Of a stretch of DNA of 64,000 bases, positions 34,755 through 46,082 are shown piece by piece. Position numbers and translations under genes: made by a program. Location: NCBI GenBank assembly GCA_024291935.2, contig CM044308.1, positions 116,338,501-116,402,500 on the forward strand, in the 5' to 3' direction. The notes under the pieces are model-generated. The model was not told the DNA's origin and searched no databases. It saw only the letters and a list, made by a program, of their open reading frames with translations. Every line of letters begins with the position of its first letter. The stretch's first letter is position 1. This DNA comes from Okapia johnstoni. Taxonomy: Eukaryota > Chordata > Mammalia > Artiodactyla > Giraffidae.

Positions 34755-36030
34755 AGCAACATGCAAAAACCTGTACACAGATGTTTTTAGCAGCTTTATT
34801 CATAACTTCCCAAACTTGGAAGCAGTCAGTATCCTTCAGCACGTGAGTGAATAAATAAACTGTGGTACACCCAGACAGTGGTATATTATCTATGCTAAAA
34901 AAAATGAGCCATCAAGTCAGGAAAGACAAAAAGGAAATTTAAATGCATATTACAAAGTGACAGAAGACAATGTGAGAGGACATACTGTATGATTTTAACT
35001 ATATGACATTCTGGAAAAGGCAAAACTGTGGATACAGTGAAAAGATCAGTGGTTGTCAGGAGTTGTGGGAAGGGAAGGATAAATAGGTGGAGAACAGAGG
35101 ATTTTTGAGGCAGTGGGAATACTCTGTATAACAGTGTAGTTGTGGATGCATGTCATGTCATTATACATCAGTCCAAACCATAGAATTTACACCAAGAGTG
35201 AACCATAAAGTAAGCTACAGACTTTGAGTGATCATGATCTTTCAATATAAGTTCATCAATTGTAACAAATGTACCACTGTGTTGCCGGGTGGGTGTTGAT
35301 GATAGGAAGGCAATGCCAGTGTAGGGCAAGGAATATATGGGAAATCTCTGTACTTTCCTCTCAATTTTGCTGTGAGCCATGGATTTCCATGGAATTTAAA
35401 TGGTGGTTAAGACTCCATGCTTCCAATACCCAAAAGAGTTGAATACCTATACTCAAAAACCTGCACATGAATGTTCATAGTAGCTTTGCTCATGATTACA
35501 AAAATTTGGAAACAACCAAGATGTTTTTCAACTGATGAATGGGTAAATAATGTATGAAAGGAGATAAGAACAGTCTTTTTTTTTTAAGCACTATTTGTAA
35601 CACTAAGTTTCGGAAGTGGCCTGTCTATCAATAATAGAATAAGGAAATAAAACATGGTAATATTTACTGAAAGGAATGTTGTGAACCATTTTAAGAGAAT
35701 AAAGTAAAACACACACAATGACACAGATATCAGAAACAAAATACAGAGTTTAAAAAATCAAGTTGCAGAAATACACACATAAAATTATACCATTTAATTA
35801 AGCTAAAAATGCACATATCACAGTGTTACATATTATTCCTGGATGTGTGTGTTTGTGTAAAACTGTGTTAAAAATATATACAGTAAACTCAGAATGTTGG
35901 TTGCTTCTGAGATAAGAAGAGAAAAATGAAGAGAGAGGAGAGAGAAGGCAAAGAGAACTTCAAATTTATCTACAATATTTTAGTTACTCGATTTTTTAAA
36001 AGCTTGAAGTAACTACGGCAAGACACCAAC
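34755..36030 (+). mobile_element. Old L1 3' region, two overlapping fragments
   Basis: L1 3' wording appears twice ('cataacttcccaaacttgga' near 34801 and 'catagtagctttgctcatg' near 35477), each followed by 3' UTR-like sequence. Boundaries approximate. Confidence 0.6.
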
Positions 36031-36102
36031 AGTTGTCTATTTGAGGTAATGGAGTAACAAAAATTGGGGATAGCAGAACAGTTTTTTATATTTGTTCTTT
36101 AA

Positions 36103-36306
36103 GTTCCCTAGGAGCTCAGAGGGTAAGGAATCTGCCTGTAATGCAGAAGACCTGGGTTTGATCCCTGGGTCAGGAAGATCATCTGGAGAAGGGAATGACA
36201 ATCGACTCCAGTATTCTTGCCTGGAAAATCCCATGGACGGAGGAGCCTGGTGGGCTATAGGCCCTGGGGTTGCAAAGACACGACTGAGCGACCAACACTT
36301 TCACAC
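36103..36306 (+). mobile_element. Bov-tA SINE
   Basis: 'gttccctaggagctcagagg' to 'cgaccaacactttcaca'. Confidence 0.9.
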
Positions 36307-36339
36307 TTTAAGTTTATTATCTGTTGCTGTGCTGTGTGC

Positions 36340-36537
36340 TGTGCTCAGTCATGTCCGACTCTTTGTGACCCTTTGGACTATAGCCTGCCAGGCTTTTCTG
36401 TCCACGGGATTTCTCAGGCAAGAATACTGGAATGGGTTGCCATTTCCTCCTCCAGGGAATCTTCCCAACCCAGGGATCGAACCCTTGTCTCCTATGTCTC
36501 CTATGTTGCAGGCAGATTCTTTACAGCTGAGCCATAA
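36340..36537 (-). mobile_element. Bov-tA SINE, inverted to its left neighbour
   Basis: 'gctcagtcatgtccgactc' to 'tttacagctgagccataag'. TAAGTTTATTAT flanks it at about 36309 and 36535. Confidence 0.9.
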
Positions 36538-36546
36538 GTTTATTAT

Positions 36547-36672
36547 TGCTATCATTAAACACACACAGACCGACACACACTAGCAGGAAGGCATTTTAAT
36601 CTTAGTCTTAATGAACAACACACACACTCACTTAGCATCTTAACTCAACAAAACACACACACACACACACCC
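36547..36672. repeat. CA-rich simple-repeat cluster
   Basis: Several short (CA)n runs, the longest at about 36650-36670. Confidence 0.85.
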
Positions 36673-36785
36673 CAAGTCTGGGTCTCCCACCCCATCCACT
36701 GGCTCTGCACCTGCGCCCCATCCAGCCAGCACTTTTGTTTCAGCTCTTCCACCCTCCCCTCCTCACCACTCTACGTGTCCTTCGA

Positions 36786-36824
36786 GTGCGTGCACGTGCG
36801 TGCGCGCGCGCGTGTGTGTGTGTA
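36786..36824. repeat. Alternating purine-pyrimidine tract (CG/TG)n
   Basis: 'gtgcgtgcacgtgcgtgcgc' then (GC)n and (GT)n. Nearly perfect alternation, as in Z-DNA-forming tracts. Confidence 0.85.
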
Positions 36825-37179
36825 GATTTGGAAATGATAGTCTAGGAAGGGAAGTAGAGCCTCTGCATGTGGGCCCAAGGGGAAGAATGAAATGAGGAAA
36901 GTTATGAGCACCCGGGGCTGAGAAAATTGCAACCCACAAAACAAAACAGACCCTGGACAGAGGAGACCCTCAACCTCACACATGACTCTGTCTGCCCCAG
37001 GCATTATGATATCTTGTATTTCACAGGGCAAGACTCAAACCAGAGAACGATAAAACCCACATCCTGTTCATGATTCAGATACCCCCTCTGACTTATTTCT
37101 TTCCATCATGTCAGTACTGTAAGCATAGTCTCTGGCAATTTGTCCTGATTTAACTTGGGTCAAAAAAAATCATTTTAGG

Positions 37180-37345
37180 GCTTCCCTCATGGCTCAGTGG
37201 TAAAGAATCTGCCTGCCAATGCAGAAGACACAGGTTAAATCCCTGATCCAGAAAGTTCGCACGTGCCACAGAGCAACAAACCCATGTGGCAAAACTACTG
37301 AGCCTATGTTCTAGAACCCAGGAGGTGCAGTGTTCACATACTGCA
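37180..37345 (+). mobile_element. CHR-1-type SINE, truncated
   Basis: 'gcttccctcatggctcagtg' to 'aaaactactgagcctatg'. Confidence 0.8.
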
Positions 37346-37443
37346 ACAGATAGGGACAGAATTAAGGGACAAAATAGGTGATTAAATAGTCAATTCCACT
37401 AGGGGATTGTAAATAAAGGAATATGGGAGACTCATGAGTTAAT

Positions 37444-37724
37444 TCGGAGAAGGCAATGGCAACCCACTCCAGTACTCTTGCCTGGGAAATCCCCTGGACG
37501 GAGGAGCCTGGTAGGCTGCAGTCCATGGGGTCGCTAAGGGTCAGACACGACTGAGCGACTTCACTTTCACTTTTCACTTTCATACACTGGAGAAGGAAAT
37601 GGCAACCCACTCCAGTGTTCTTGCCTGGAGAATCCCAGGGACGGGGGAGCCTGGTGGGGCTGCCGTCTATGGGGTCGCACAGAGTCGGACACGACTGAAG
37701 CAACTTAGCAGCAGCAGCAGCAGC
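37444..37724 (+). mobile_element. BOVA2 SINE dimer
   Basis: Two Bov-A units and a (GCA)n tail. CATGAGTT lies on both sides (about 37432 and 37724). Confidence 0.9.
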
Positions 37725-37731
37725 ATGAGTT

Positions 37732-38220
37732 GAGTACTCAAGAAAGCAGGTGAGCTTAACCATAAAACCAAGCAGGCTTGCTTAACAATGAACTCATTCA
37801 AGAGAAGCAGGGGACATGCCCCCAAACAATAAAACAGTGGTGGCAGGAGACCCACATCCTGCCCATTGAATTCAGGACATTAATGATCCCTAGGAGGTTC
37901 TCTCTGCACACATGAAAAACCAGTAATTTGTAGACCTAGCTTGACCACGCAGGGACAAGAAAACTCCCCTGCTCAACCTGGAGAAGGAACTAATGATAAA
38001 AACATGACGTCTACTCAAGAAAGACACAGAAGGTGTTCTCTCCTTCCCCACTCTTCCTTTGATTATAAAACTGTAGCCCACTAAGTTCTTGGGGTGCGGC
38101 ATTTCTTGCTCACCCTCTTATAAGCCTCAAAAGCTCCTATTCTAATAAATCACTTCTTACGTACCACTTTGCTCTCCCTGAACTTTTCTCTGCACTGAGA
38201 CATAAAAGTGTGGTAGAGGA
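37732..38220 (+). mobile_element. LTR-like segment, possible solo LTR of a class I endogenous retrovirus
   Basis: A TATAAAACTG box near 38064 and an AATAAATCACTT poly(A) region near 38143 are spaced as in an LTR, followed by a U5-like pyrimidine-rich end. No retroviral coding sequence adjoins it. The left end is uncertain. Confidence 0.45.
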
Positions 38221-38224
38221 GCTC

Positions 38225-38446
38225 TTCAGCATGGATGGAGGAGCCTGGTAGGCTGCAGTCCATGGGGTTGCAAAGAGTCGGACACAACTGAGCAACTTCC
38301 CTTTCACTTTTCATTTTCATGCACTGGAGAAGGAAATGGCAACCCACTCCAGTGTTCTTGCCTGGAGAATCCCAGGGACGGCAGAGCCTGTCTATGGGGT
38401 CACGCAGAGTCGGACATGACTGAAGCGACTTAGCAGCAGCAGCAAA
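38225..38446 (+). mobile_element. BOVA2 SINE, 5'-truncated dimer
   Basis: 'catggatggaggagcctgg' to 'cgacttagcagcagcagc'. Confidence 0.9.
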
Positions 38447-38471
38447 ATGTTTCACTGATCAGTTTCACAAC

Positions 38472-38627
38472 TCCTGAAGCCTGCGTGCCCTAGAGTCCAT
38501 GCTCTGCACCTAAGAGAAGCCACCACCACAGAGAAGTCTGTGCACTGCAAGGAAGAGTAGCACCCGCTCACTACAACTAGAGAAAGCCTTCACAGCACAG
38601 CCAAAAATTAAATAAATACATACATTC
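38472..38627 (+). mobile_element. CHR-1-type SINE 3' part
   Basis: 'cctgaagcctgcgtgccc' to 'cacagccaaaaattaaataa'. Confidence 0.8.
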
Positions 38628-39379
38628 TAAGAAATCACCTACGACTGCAGTGATAAAAGCATATTTATATTGTAAACATGAGTGTGGCAACTGATATCTA
38701 GGAAATACTCAGAACATCTGTATGTGTTACCTATGTCTAGTAAAATATATATCTACTATCGCACATGACTTTTTTCCTATTACAGATTGGCAAATATTTT
38801 TTAACCATCCATTTGCTGAATTATTCATAATCATACATTCGTTTGTTTCCCATCTCCAAAAAGATTAGAAAAAGCAATTTGTTAAAGTTGGGCAAGTTAA
38901 TTTCCAGTGCTTTTGATAAATATTGGTGAACAAAATAATCAAACTTTTGACACACTTGCAAAAAATAACCTGGAAAATCCAATGAGGTCCGAACTTCTGG
39001 GTTAATATATTTAAGTTTTTCCTGAAAACAAAAGTGTGTATATAGTATGAAAAACAAAACCCTTTTCATAGAGATCAACCAATTGGGTACCTGACAGAAA
39101 ATCCTGTCACCCCTTCCTGCCAAAGCTCTAGCTCCTCCCTCATCTATCTGAGAGTTTGCTTCCAGATAGTTGTTGATCTGTCCACCCTACAATCCTCTCC
39201 ACCACTGTCTCAGACCTCAGGGTGTCTGGCTGGAATCCTGTATCCCATATCCCTGGCCTGAGCTAGAAGGTAAGTCCCATTGAAGGACCGGTTCTCTTCA
39301 CTATCTATTTCACTTAAGAAAAATGCGGGCATAACATGTCCGCCACAGTCTCTCTTGTTTAAAGCAGATATATCTGAGA
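38628..39379. other. Presumed 5' intron, nothing recognised
   Basis: Non-repeat-like. A plus-strand donor-like GAAGGTAAGTCCC near 39269 has no supporting exon. Confidence 0.4.
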
Positions 39380-39485
39380 TTCATGTCAATGTATGGCAAA
39401 AACTACTACAATATTGTAACGTAATTAGCCCCCAACTAAAATAAATAAATTTATTAAAAAAATAAAAATAAAAAAATAAATAAAG
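39380..39485 (+). mobile_element. Short 5'-truncated L1 with target duplication
   Basis: 'tgtatggcaaaaactactac' to an A-rich tail, flanked by AGATATATCTGA at about 39367 and TAGATATATCTGA at about 39487. Confidence 0.85.
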
Positions 39486-39529
39486 TAGATATATCTGAAA
39501 GGGTCTCTAGCCACAGGGTGAATTTATTT

Positions 39530-39715
39530 ATATCTGTATATATTTTTCTAATTGTAGGACAATTACTTGACAATATTGTGATGGTTTCTGCCATACATCA
39601 ACATGAATCGGCCATAGGTATACATAAGTTCCTCCTTCTTATATCCTCTTCCCACAGCCCTCCCTCTCCCATCCCTCTACGTTATCACAGAGCACTGGCT
39701 TTGGGTTCCACAGGG
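39530..39715 (-). mobile_element. L1 3' end
   Basis: 'atggtttctgccatacatca' and 'ccctccctctcccatccc', complement of the L1 3' UTR. Confidence 0.7.
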
Positions 39716-40855
39716 TGGATTTTTATCTTAGCATTCTTTGGTCTTTTTTCCAGCCCATCTTTTCTGTTGAACAGGCATGGCTCCAGTCTCTCCAGATAGT
39801 CTCAGGGTTGGGGTGCTAAAGAGAAAAACACCTGAGTTCCCTGACCTGTTCAGGGATCCTCAGCTTCACAAAAGCAAGCCCAGGAGAAATGCTCAGTTTT
39901 TATTTCCTTAAAAAAGGAAACTAGAATGTTCCCACCATTTTAAATTTCCCACTATTTTAACATTCCCAACATTTTAATGTTCCTGCCTTTTTAAGGTTTC
40001 AATTTCCTGAAACCAAGTTAAATGTGCTCCTGTCTTTTAGGTTTCGACTTCTCGAAATACTAGATGGCATTTGACTCTTGATGGTTGCCTTCCCAAACTC
40101 AAGAGAGAGAGAAAATAAAGTGCTGATAGTTGGCTGTCAGTCGATAGGAATTTGTCTTTTTAATAAGTAAGTGAAAAGTGCGTTACTTCTGGCTTGAAAC
40201 TTTAAACATCTTGGAGAGCAATGCTACAGAAAAATCTGTTTGGATACACATCAAACTATTATTAAGGATTTCACCCTAGGGAATAGAATTGGAAAGGAAG
40301 AGGGAGCAGGAGGGAGGAAACGTTATTTTGTACACTATGCCTTTATTATTTGAGAAATGTTTAATGCAATAGAAAACAGTGCTACAGCCAGACAGAGAAT
40401 TAAGCAGTTCACCTCACTGACTTTCTCACTTAATTTTTCTAGCAGCCTCTATAAGCTCAACAATTGCCGTTGAAACCAGTTGAAATTGTTGCTGGATTTC
40501 CTGTTCCTGATTTGACTAATATTGTTAGTTTTGTTTTGAGTAAGGTTCTCCTACTTACCACATTGATCTACAACCTCCCCCATAGCTTACGGAAATCAGA
40601 GTCCCCTGGGATTCTTTTTTTGTTGTTTTTTTTTGGGGGGGTAGCCATCCTTATAAATTGCAAAAATTGTTACAGTATGAATTTAGCGACCACTCTTAAT
40701 ATTCAGAAAAAGCGTTGTGCACTAGAGGGAATTGAGTTTATGATGTGATGAGCCAGTGTTCTGTGACCATCTCAGTCTATCAATAACCAATGTAGTTCTT
40801 CAGCAATAACCATCAGGAACCTTTGAAAAAAAAAAAATTAAAAGTGATTACTTAC
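39716..40855. other. Presumed first intron, nothing recognised
   Basis: Contains a G7 run near 40635 and poly(T) tracts. No gene. Confidence 0.4.
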
Positions 40856-40925
40856 AGACTCTGGAAGTTACACAACAGGCCTGGCCGCACAGCGAGATCA
40901 GAAGGAGAAATGAGCACGCTGGTCC
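40856..40925 (-). other. SLFN11: Candidate first (non-coding) exon of the SLFN11-type gene
   Basis: On the minus strand this short CpG-containing stretch ends in an excellent donor, AGTCT|GTAAGTAAT (exon end 40856). A reversed CCAAT box lies at 40981-40985. The right edge is a guess, set about 60 bp from the CCAAT box. If correct, an intron of about 11.8 kb leads to the coding exon boundary at 29056. No other minus-strand promoter-like segment was seen between the two genes. Confidence 0.4.
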
Positions 40926-41055
40926 GGTGTTCCTCTCTCTCGGGGTGGAAGATGAGGGGTTAGGGTTTGGCAGGTTCCCTATTGGTGAATTTGAAAAATG
41001 GGGGCGGAGAAAAAAAGACAAAACCCAAACCGGAAATCCAGGGGGAATTCCCCGG
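40926..41055 (-). promoter_or_regulatory. Candidate SLFN11-type promoter with CCAAT box and kappaB-like palindrome
   Basis: The CCAAT box (minus strand) is at 40981-40985. A perfect 12-bp palindrome GGGGAATTCCCC at 41042-41053 fits the NF-kappaB consensus. It lies at the very start of a CHR-2 SINE (41042-41175). Several CpGs lie between 40870 and 40950. Promoter function is inferred from position and motifs only. Confidence 0.35.
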
Positions 41056-41175
41056 CAGCCCGGTGGTTGGGACTAGGCGCTTTCCCTGCAGAGGACGCAG
41101 GTTTAATCCCTGGTGTGAAAACTAAAATCCCACAGGCCGCGCGGACACAGCCCCAAAAGACAAAAAACAAAAATG
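41042..41175 (+). mobile_element. CHR-2-type SINE at the candidate SLFN11-type promoter
   Basis: 'ggggaattccccggcagccc' to 'cacagccccaaaagacaaaa'. Its first 12 bases form the kappaB-like palindrome. Confidence 0.85.
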
Positions 41176-41878
41176 TCTAGCAACCCAAACTGTCAGTAAT
41201 GAAATCAACCAAGATCTCAAAAACAGAAGAACCTGACTGGCAATGTGTTTATTCAAGCTAGTCATCCGTGAAGCAAGGAAAGAAAAACAAAAAAAAATTT
41301 CAGCTATCAGGTTCTACACTACAACAAAATTAGTTCCCAATGTTGGCTGCTTATCAGAATTTTTTAGCACATTTTTTAAAAAATGCAGATTCCAACAATT
41401 TACAAATAAAATAATTTTTTTAATTTTAAAAAGAAAGAGGGGGAAATAAAAAACAAGCAACAACAACAAAAATAAAGCAGATTCATGGAGAACCAAATAG
41501 TAAACCTACAATTTTAAGATCCCCAGGTAATTCTATGGTTGGCAAGGTTCGGGAACTACTGGACTCCCATATTTCCTGTCTCTTGTCACAATCTCTTGGC
41601 TCACTATGGATGGTGAATTGTCCTAGAAATTGCTAGTGTTATAGATTGCCACACAAAGCCAGTTGGTACCAAATCTGGTTGAATATGGTGAGCATTATCA
41701 CTTCATGACATTGCCTACATGTGGCAGAGAAGGTAATGATCTGATTGTAAAAAACCAATGCAACCTACCAAGTACCCCAGAAACAGCAAACATCATTAAA
41801 ATATTAGAATATATACTTAAGAAGCATCCAGTGAGAAAAACTCAGCGATGACCAGGAGATGTCTTAATAGCTGCCATT
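41176..41878. other. Intergenic, A-rich, nothing recognised
   Basis: Poly(A)-rich tracts at 41280-41480. No gene. Confidence 0.4.
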
Positions 41879-42082
41879 GGGGCTTGCTAGGTGGCTCAGA
41901 TGATAAAGAATCCACCTGCAATGCAGGAGACCCGGGTTCCATCCCTGGGTTGGAAAGATCCCCTGGAGGAGGAAATGGCAACCCATGCCAGTATTCTTGC
42001 CTGAAAATTTCTATGGACAGAGGAGCCTGGCAGGATACAATCCATGGAGTCACAGAGAGCCGGACATGACTGAGCACACGAG
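41879..42082 (+). mobile_element. Bov-tA SINE
   Basis: 'ggggcttgctaggtggctca' to 'gacatgactgagcacacgag'. Confidence 0.9.
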
Positions 42083-42112
42083 CACATCATTAGGATATAT
42101 ACATATGTGTAT

Positions 42113-42113
42113 T

Positions 42114-42163
<50 letters not shown>
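42113..42163. repeat. (TA)n(TG)n microsatellite
   Basis: About 9 TA then about 16 TG units, just after the SINE tail. Confidence 0.95.
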
Positions 42164-42164
<1 letters not shown>

Positions 42165-43011
42165 TCCTTCCCCCTCCCCCCCTGATCAAGGGACTTTGAA
42201 AGAAGAAGGATTGGAATTTTACATAAAATCACCAGGAAGCTCCTCCAGGTTTGCAGTATGAGAAGCCAAGATGCAGCAGTCTCAGAGGGGATTTGCCAGT
42301 TCATGTTGGTAGTACCTGATTTTGGACAGGTCAGGAAAATGACCTGAGTCTGATCCTGAGCTTTGCAGAAAAAGAAATTCAGGTTTCTCCAGAATGATCA
42401 GGAGGCTCTGGGAGAACTGACAAATATTGAGTATAGGAAACACTAGAGACTACTCAGCTGTTTTTACTTTTAGTGGAAGCCAATGCTTTCTAGAGATGAC
42501 AGTTTGACAGAGGATCCTGATAGGAAACCTGAGTATTATCACCTCTGGGGAGTATCTTCAGAGTATTTCTATGCTCTCAGAATTGAAATGACTAAATCAA
42601 GGATTCTCTTTAAATGCTGTATTTATCCAGCTTGGATACTTCCTTAACATGTGGCTTTAAGAAAATTAAATTCTCTGTGCCTCAGTTGTGCCATCTATGA
42701 AATGGGAATAATGTGTATATGATATACCTCATAAAGTTGTCAGAATGTATGCGAAGCCTTAGCAAATAGTAGCTGGTTGTATCAATAATAACATCTCAGT
42801 AAATAGTAACAAATAGTTATAAATCTTGTGCTTATTTCAAATTGAAGTGTCTTGAAGATAATTTGATGTTCAGCCTCTCCAAAACCTTGGGCAAAACCGG
42901 GGCAGCTCAGCTTCATAGGAAATCTAGTTTACCTCTCTACTCTTCCTCTTTCCTTCTATGGGTTTCTCCATGACAGAGTTTCTCTTAAAGAAAAAAAAAA
43001 ATTATATCTGG
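42164..43011. other. Intergenic with one MIR
   Basis: 42650-42790 matches a plus-strand MIR ('ctctgtgcctcagttgtgcc', 'gaaatgggaataatgtgt'). Nothing else recognised. Confidence 0.5.
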
Positions 43012-43120
43012 AATTCCCTGGAAGTCCAATGGTTAGGATTCCATTGCAGGTGACATGAGTGCAATTCCTGGTCAGGGAACTAAGATCCCATAAGGCACAC
43101 AGCATGGCCAAAAGTTTTTT
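43012..43120 (+). mobile_element. CHR-2-type SINE
   Basis: 'ggaattccctggaagtccaa' to 'cacagcatggccaaaag'. Confidence 0.85.
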
Positions 43121-43477
43121 TTAAAGAGTCCCATTGATGTTTAGAGGTATCCTGTCTTTTCTTTTCTCTAGGATAGTACCCAACATCAATTTCAAGTGAC
43201 CAGAAATTTTTTTATTTATATATAATGTTAAGGTTGCATAATTCATGTTCCTATCTGTAATTCTCCAAGTTAGATCCTTCCTCTGAGGTTCTGGGTTAGG
43301 GTGATGGATCTTGGTTTTACTCTGCATACAGTCAGCATAATCCGAGCCACCTGTTTCTGAGATGCCATTGCCTCTTTTGTCATCAAAACCTGATGTCAGC
43401 ATTTTGTTCTCTTGTTTAAGGCAACCGGTCTGTATGTGTTTACATACAATGATCTGTGGATTTTCTAAGCACTCATC

Positions 43478-43690
43478 GGCTACCCCCTGGCTCAGATGGT
43501 AAAGAACCAGCCAATGCAGGTGACCTGGGTTCGATCCCTGAGTCAGAAAGACTCCCTAGAGAAGGTAATGGCAACCCACTCCAGTATTCTTGCCTGGAGA
43601 ATTCCATGGACAAAGGAACCTGGTGGGCTACAGTCCATGGGGCCACAAAGAGTTGGACGTGACTGAGCAACTAACACTTTCACTTCACTT
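43478..43690 (+). mobile_element. Bov-tA SINE
   Basis: 'taccccctggctcagatggt' to 'actgagcaactaacactttc'. Confidence 0.9.
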
Positions 43691-45284
43691 TCACTTAAGC
43701 ACTCTTCTTCAGAACCAATATGAATAAAATGAATTTTCATTGAGGTCTTTTTGATCCAGCCATCTCATATCTGGGGACCTATACATATACTAAAGAAAGA
43801 AAAGGTCATATGCCTGAGTAGAATATGTGCCTGGCTTGATTTTAAAGTGTAAAACTGCTAGTTACCCAAATCATTAGGAGGATGATTATTGTATAATCTG
43901 AGATATCACACAACCATTGAAAATGATCATTTTGAAGATGGTGCTACAACATGGGGAAATGCCTGCATTAGTCAGCTACTGCTGCCAAGCAAACAAACTT
44001 AGAATCTCAGTTGTACAGAAAATCTTTATTTCTTCTGCATTTGCAGGTCAGCTGGATTTTGGCTAATCCAGGCGAGATCAGTGGAACTTGGCTGATGAGT
44101 TGAGTTGACATCTCTCATTCCTCCGTGACTGGTGGGCTGCTCAAGACATCATCTTTACAAGATGGTAGCAGAAGCTCAGGAGAGCAGACCTAATGCTGAA
44201 ATGGGTAAAGCCTCTGTACACGTCACAACTACTAACATTTCATTGGGCAAATAAAGTCCTATGGACAAGTCCACATCAAGGGGGTGGAAAATACACTCCA
44301 CCTCTAATGTCAGGAACTACATGTGGTATAGATCTAGGGAGTGAGGAAGTCTTGAGAAGAATAATACAGGCTACAACAGTACCTCACATAAAGGCTACAT
44401 GGAAAACACACACGCACATGATATGAAGTTGATTGTGCAACTTCATAGTAACTATATAAAAATATTTTTTGCAAGTCAATGAAGAATAGAAATAAATAAG
44501 CAAAATTGAAAAAAATTTTGCCTGGATAACAAATTGATAAGAACTTTTTTTTTTGCATTTCTCCAGTTCTCAAACTTACATAATAGAATTATCTTATCCT
44601 TTTTTTTTTATAGTTGATTTACAATGTGTGTTAGTTACTTTTCTTTTTTTAAAGTAAGTTTTAGAAGCTTCTCACAGCAGGCATGTTATTTCATCAAATG
44701 AACTGTTTTATCTGTTATATTAAGGATCTGTAGAAAAATGTAGACTTCTAAGTACATTCAAGTTAGCCATTTGTTCTTAGTCCCCACCAATTCCTAATCT
44801 CAAACTCAAATCTAACAAACTTCCATCAACATGGACCTTTGCCTAAAAACAGTTTAAATTCCTTTATTCTCTTAAATTCTTCATTATGGCAGTGTTAATT
44901 ATTCTCCACACTGACCTCTTTGAAGTCTCCAAAATCAGATATTCATTCCACTGACTAGAAGCATTGTTCTAGTAGATTCTGACTTTCTGAAAGGAGCAAG
45001 TCCATTCAATAAATAATTACTGAGCACCTGCCATGTTCAAGGCACTCTACTAGTTACTTTTGGGGAACTAAAGATGTGTAAGTGCCACAATCTAATGGGA
45101 ACAGAAAAGTGTACACATACATTTGGGGACAGAAAGAACAGACTGGAAGAAGAAAGAGTTCGTGAGTTCTCAACCCTGGTGGCATAGTGGAATCATTTGG
45201 ACAACTTTTAATAAGTGCCCAAGCCCATGCCTGGAGATGCTGATTTAATTGGCCTGATGTCTGACTTGACGACTGTTTTGGTTT
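43691..45284. other. Intergenic, old repeats likely
   Basis: 43970-44400 reads like an unresolved ancient repeat. 44600-44645 is an L1 minus scrap, and 45005-45090 looks L2/MIR-like. No gene. Confidence 0.4.
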
Positions 45285-45477
45285 ATTTTTAATATTTATT
45301 TATTTTATTTATTTGGCTGCACCTTGTCTCACTTGTGGCATGCAGTATCTTTAGTTGCAGCATGTGAACTCTTAGTTTCGCCATGTAGAATCTAGTTCCC
45401 TGACCAGGGATGATCGAACCTGGGCTCCCTGCATTGGGAGCGCTTGAGTCTTATCCACTGGACCAACAAGGAAGTAC
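45285..45477 (-). mobile_element. CHR SINE
   Basis: 'ttggctgcaccttgtctcac' to 'ctggaccaacaaggaagt'. Confidence 0.8.
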
Positions 45478-45861
45478 CTGATATTTTTTAAAACTCCTCA
45501 GAGGGTTATAAAGAGCAGCCAAGGTTGAGAACCCCTGGATTAGGCCTTCTACTTTAAGTTTGACCGAACTCTTTGCATAGTACTGACAAAGACTCTCAAA
45601 TGCAATCCTTAAAGCAATTAATTCTTTTATAAAAATAAATTATTTTATCAAAAATTATACATGTATGCAAATAGTTTAAAGTAAAAAAAGTCAAATGGCC
45701 CTGAGGCTTGTGACTAAAATTTAGCAGTCCCCTGTTCTCTCCATTCCCCCAATTCTTCCTCCATTTTTGACTCTTTAAATTATTTGTAGAGAATTCACAC
45801 ATCTTCAATTCTCCAAATGTTAACACACTGGTATCTCTCGCTTCATCAAAAACAAATTTAC

Positions 45862-46082
45862 TGGGACTTCCCTGGTGGTTCAGTAGTTAAGAACCTGCCT
45901 TTCAGGAAATGTAGGTTCGATCCCTGGTCTGGGAACTAAGATCCCACATCCTTCGGAGCAACTAAGCCTTCGCCCCGCAACTACTGAGCCTGTGGGCCAC
46001 AACTAGAGAGTCCAGTGCGCTGCGATGAAGGAGTCTGCATGACGCAACTAAGAACTGATGCAGCCAAAAATAAACCCCAAAA
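45862..46082 (+). mobile_element. CHR-1-type SINE
   Basis: 'gggacttccctggtggttca' to 'gatgcagccaaaaataaacc'. Confidence 0.85.

Noticed and set aside
31545..38220. A full endogenous retrovirus between the two LTR-like segments
   Set aside because: The segments differ from each other, and the interval holds SINEs, BovB and L1 with no gag, pol or env sequence.
39255..39280. Plus-strand donor GAAGGTAAGTCCC
   Set aside because: No acceptor, open frame or promoter beside it; isolated match expected by chance.
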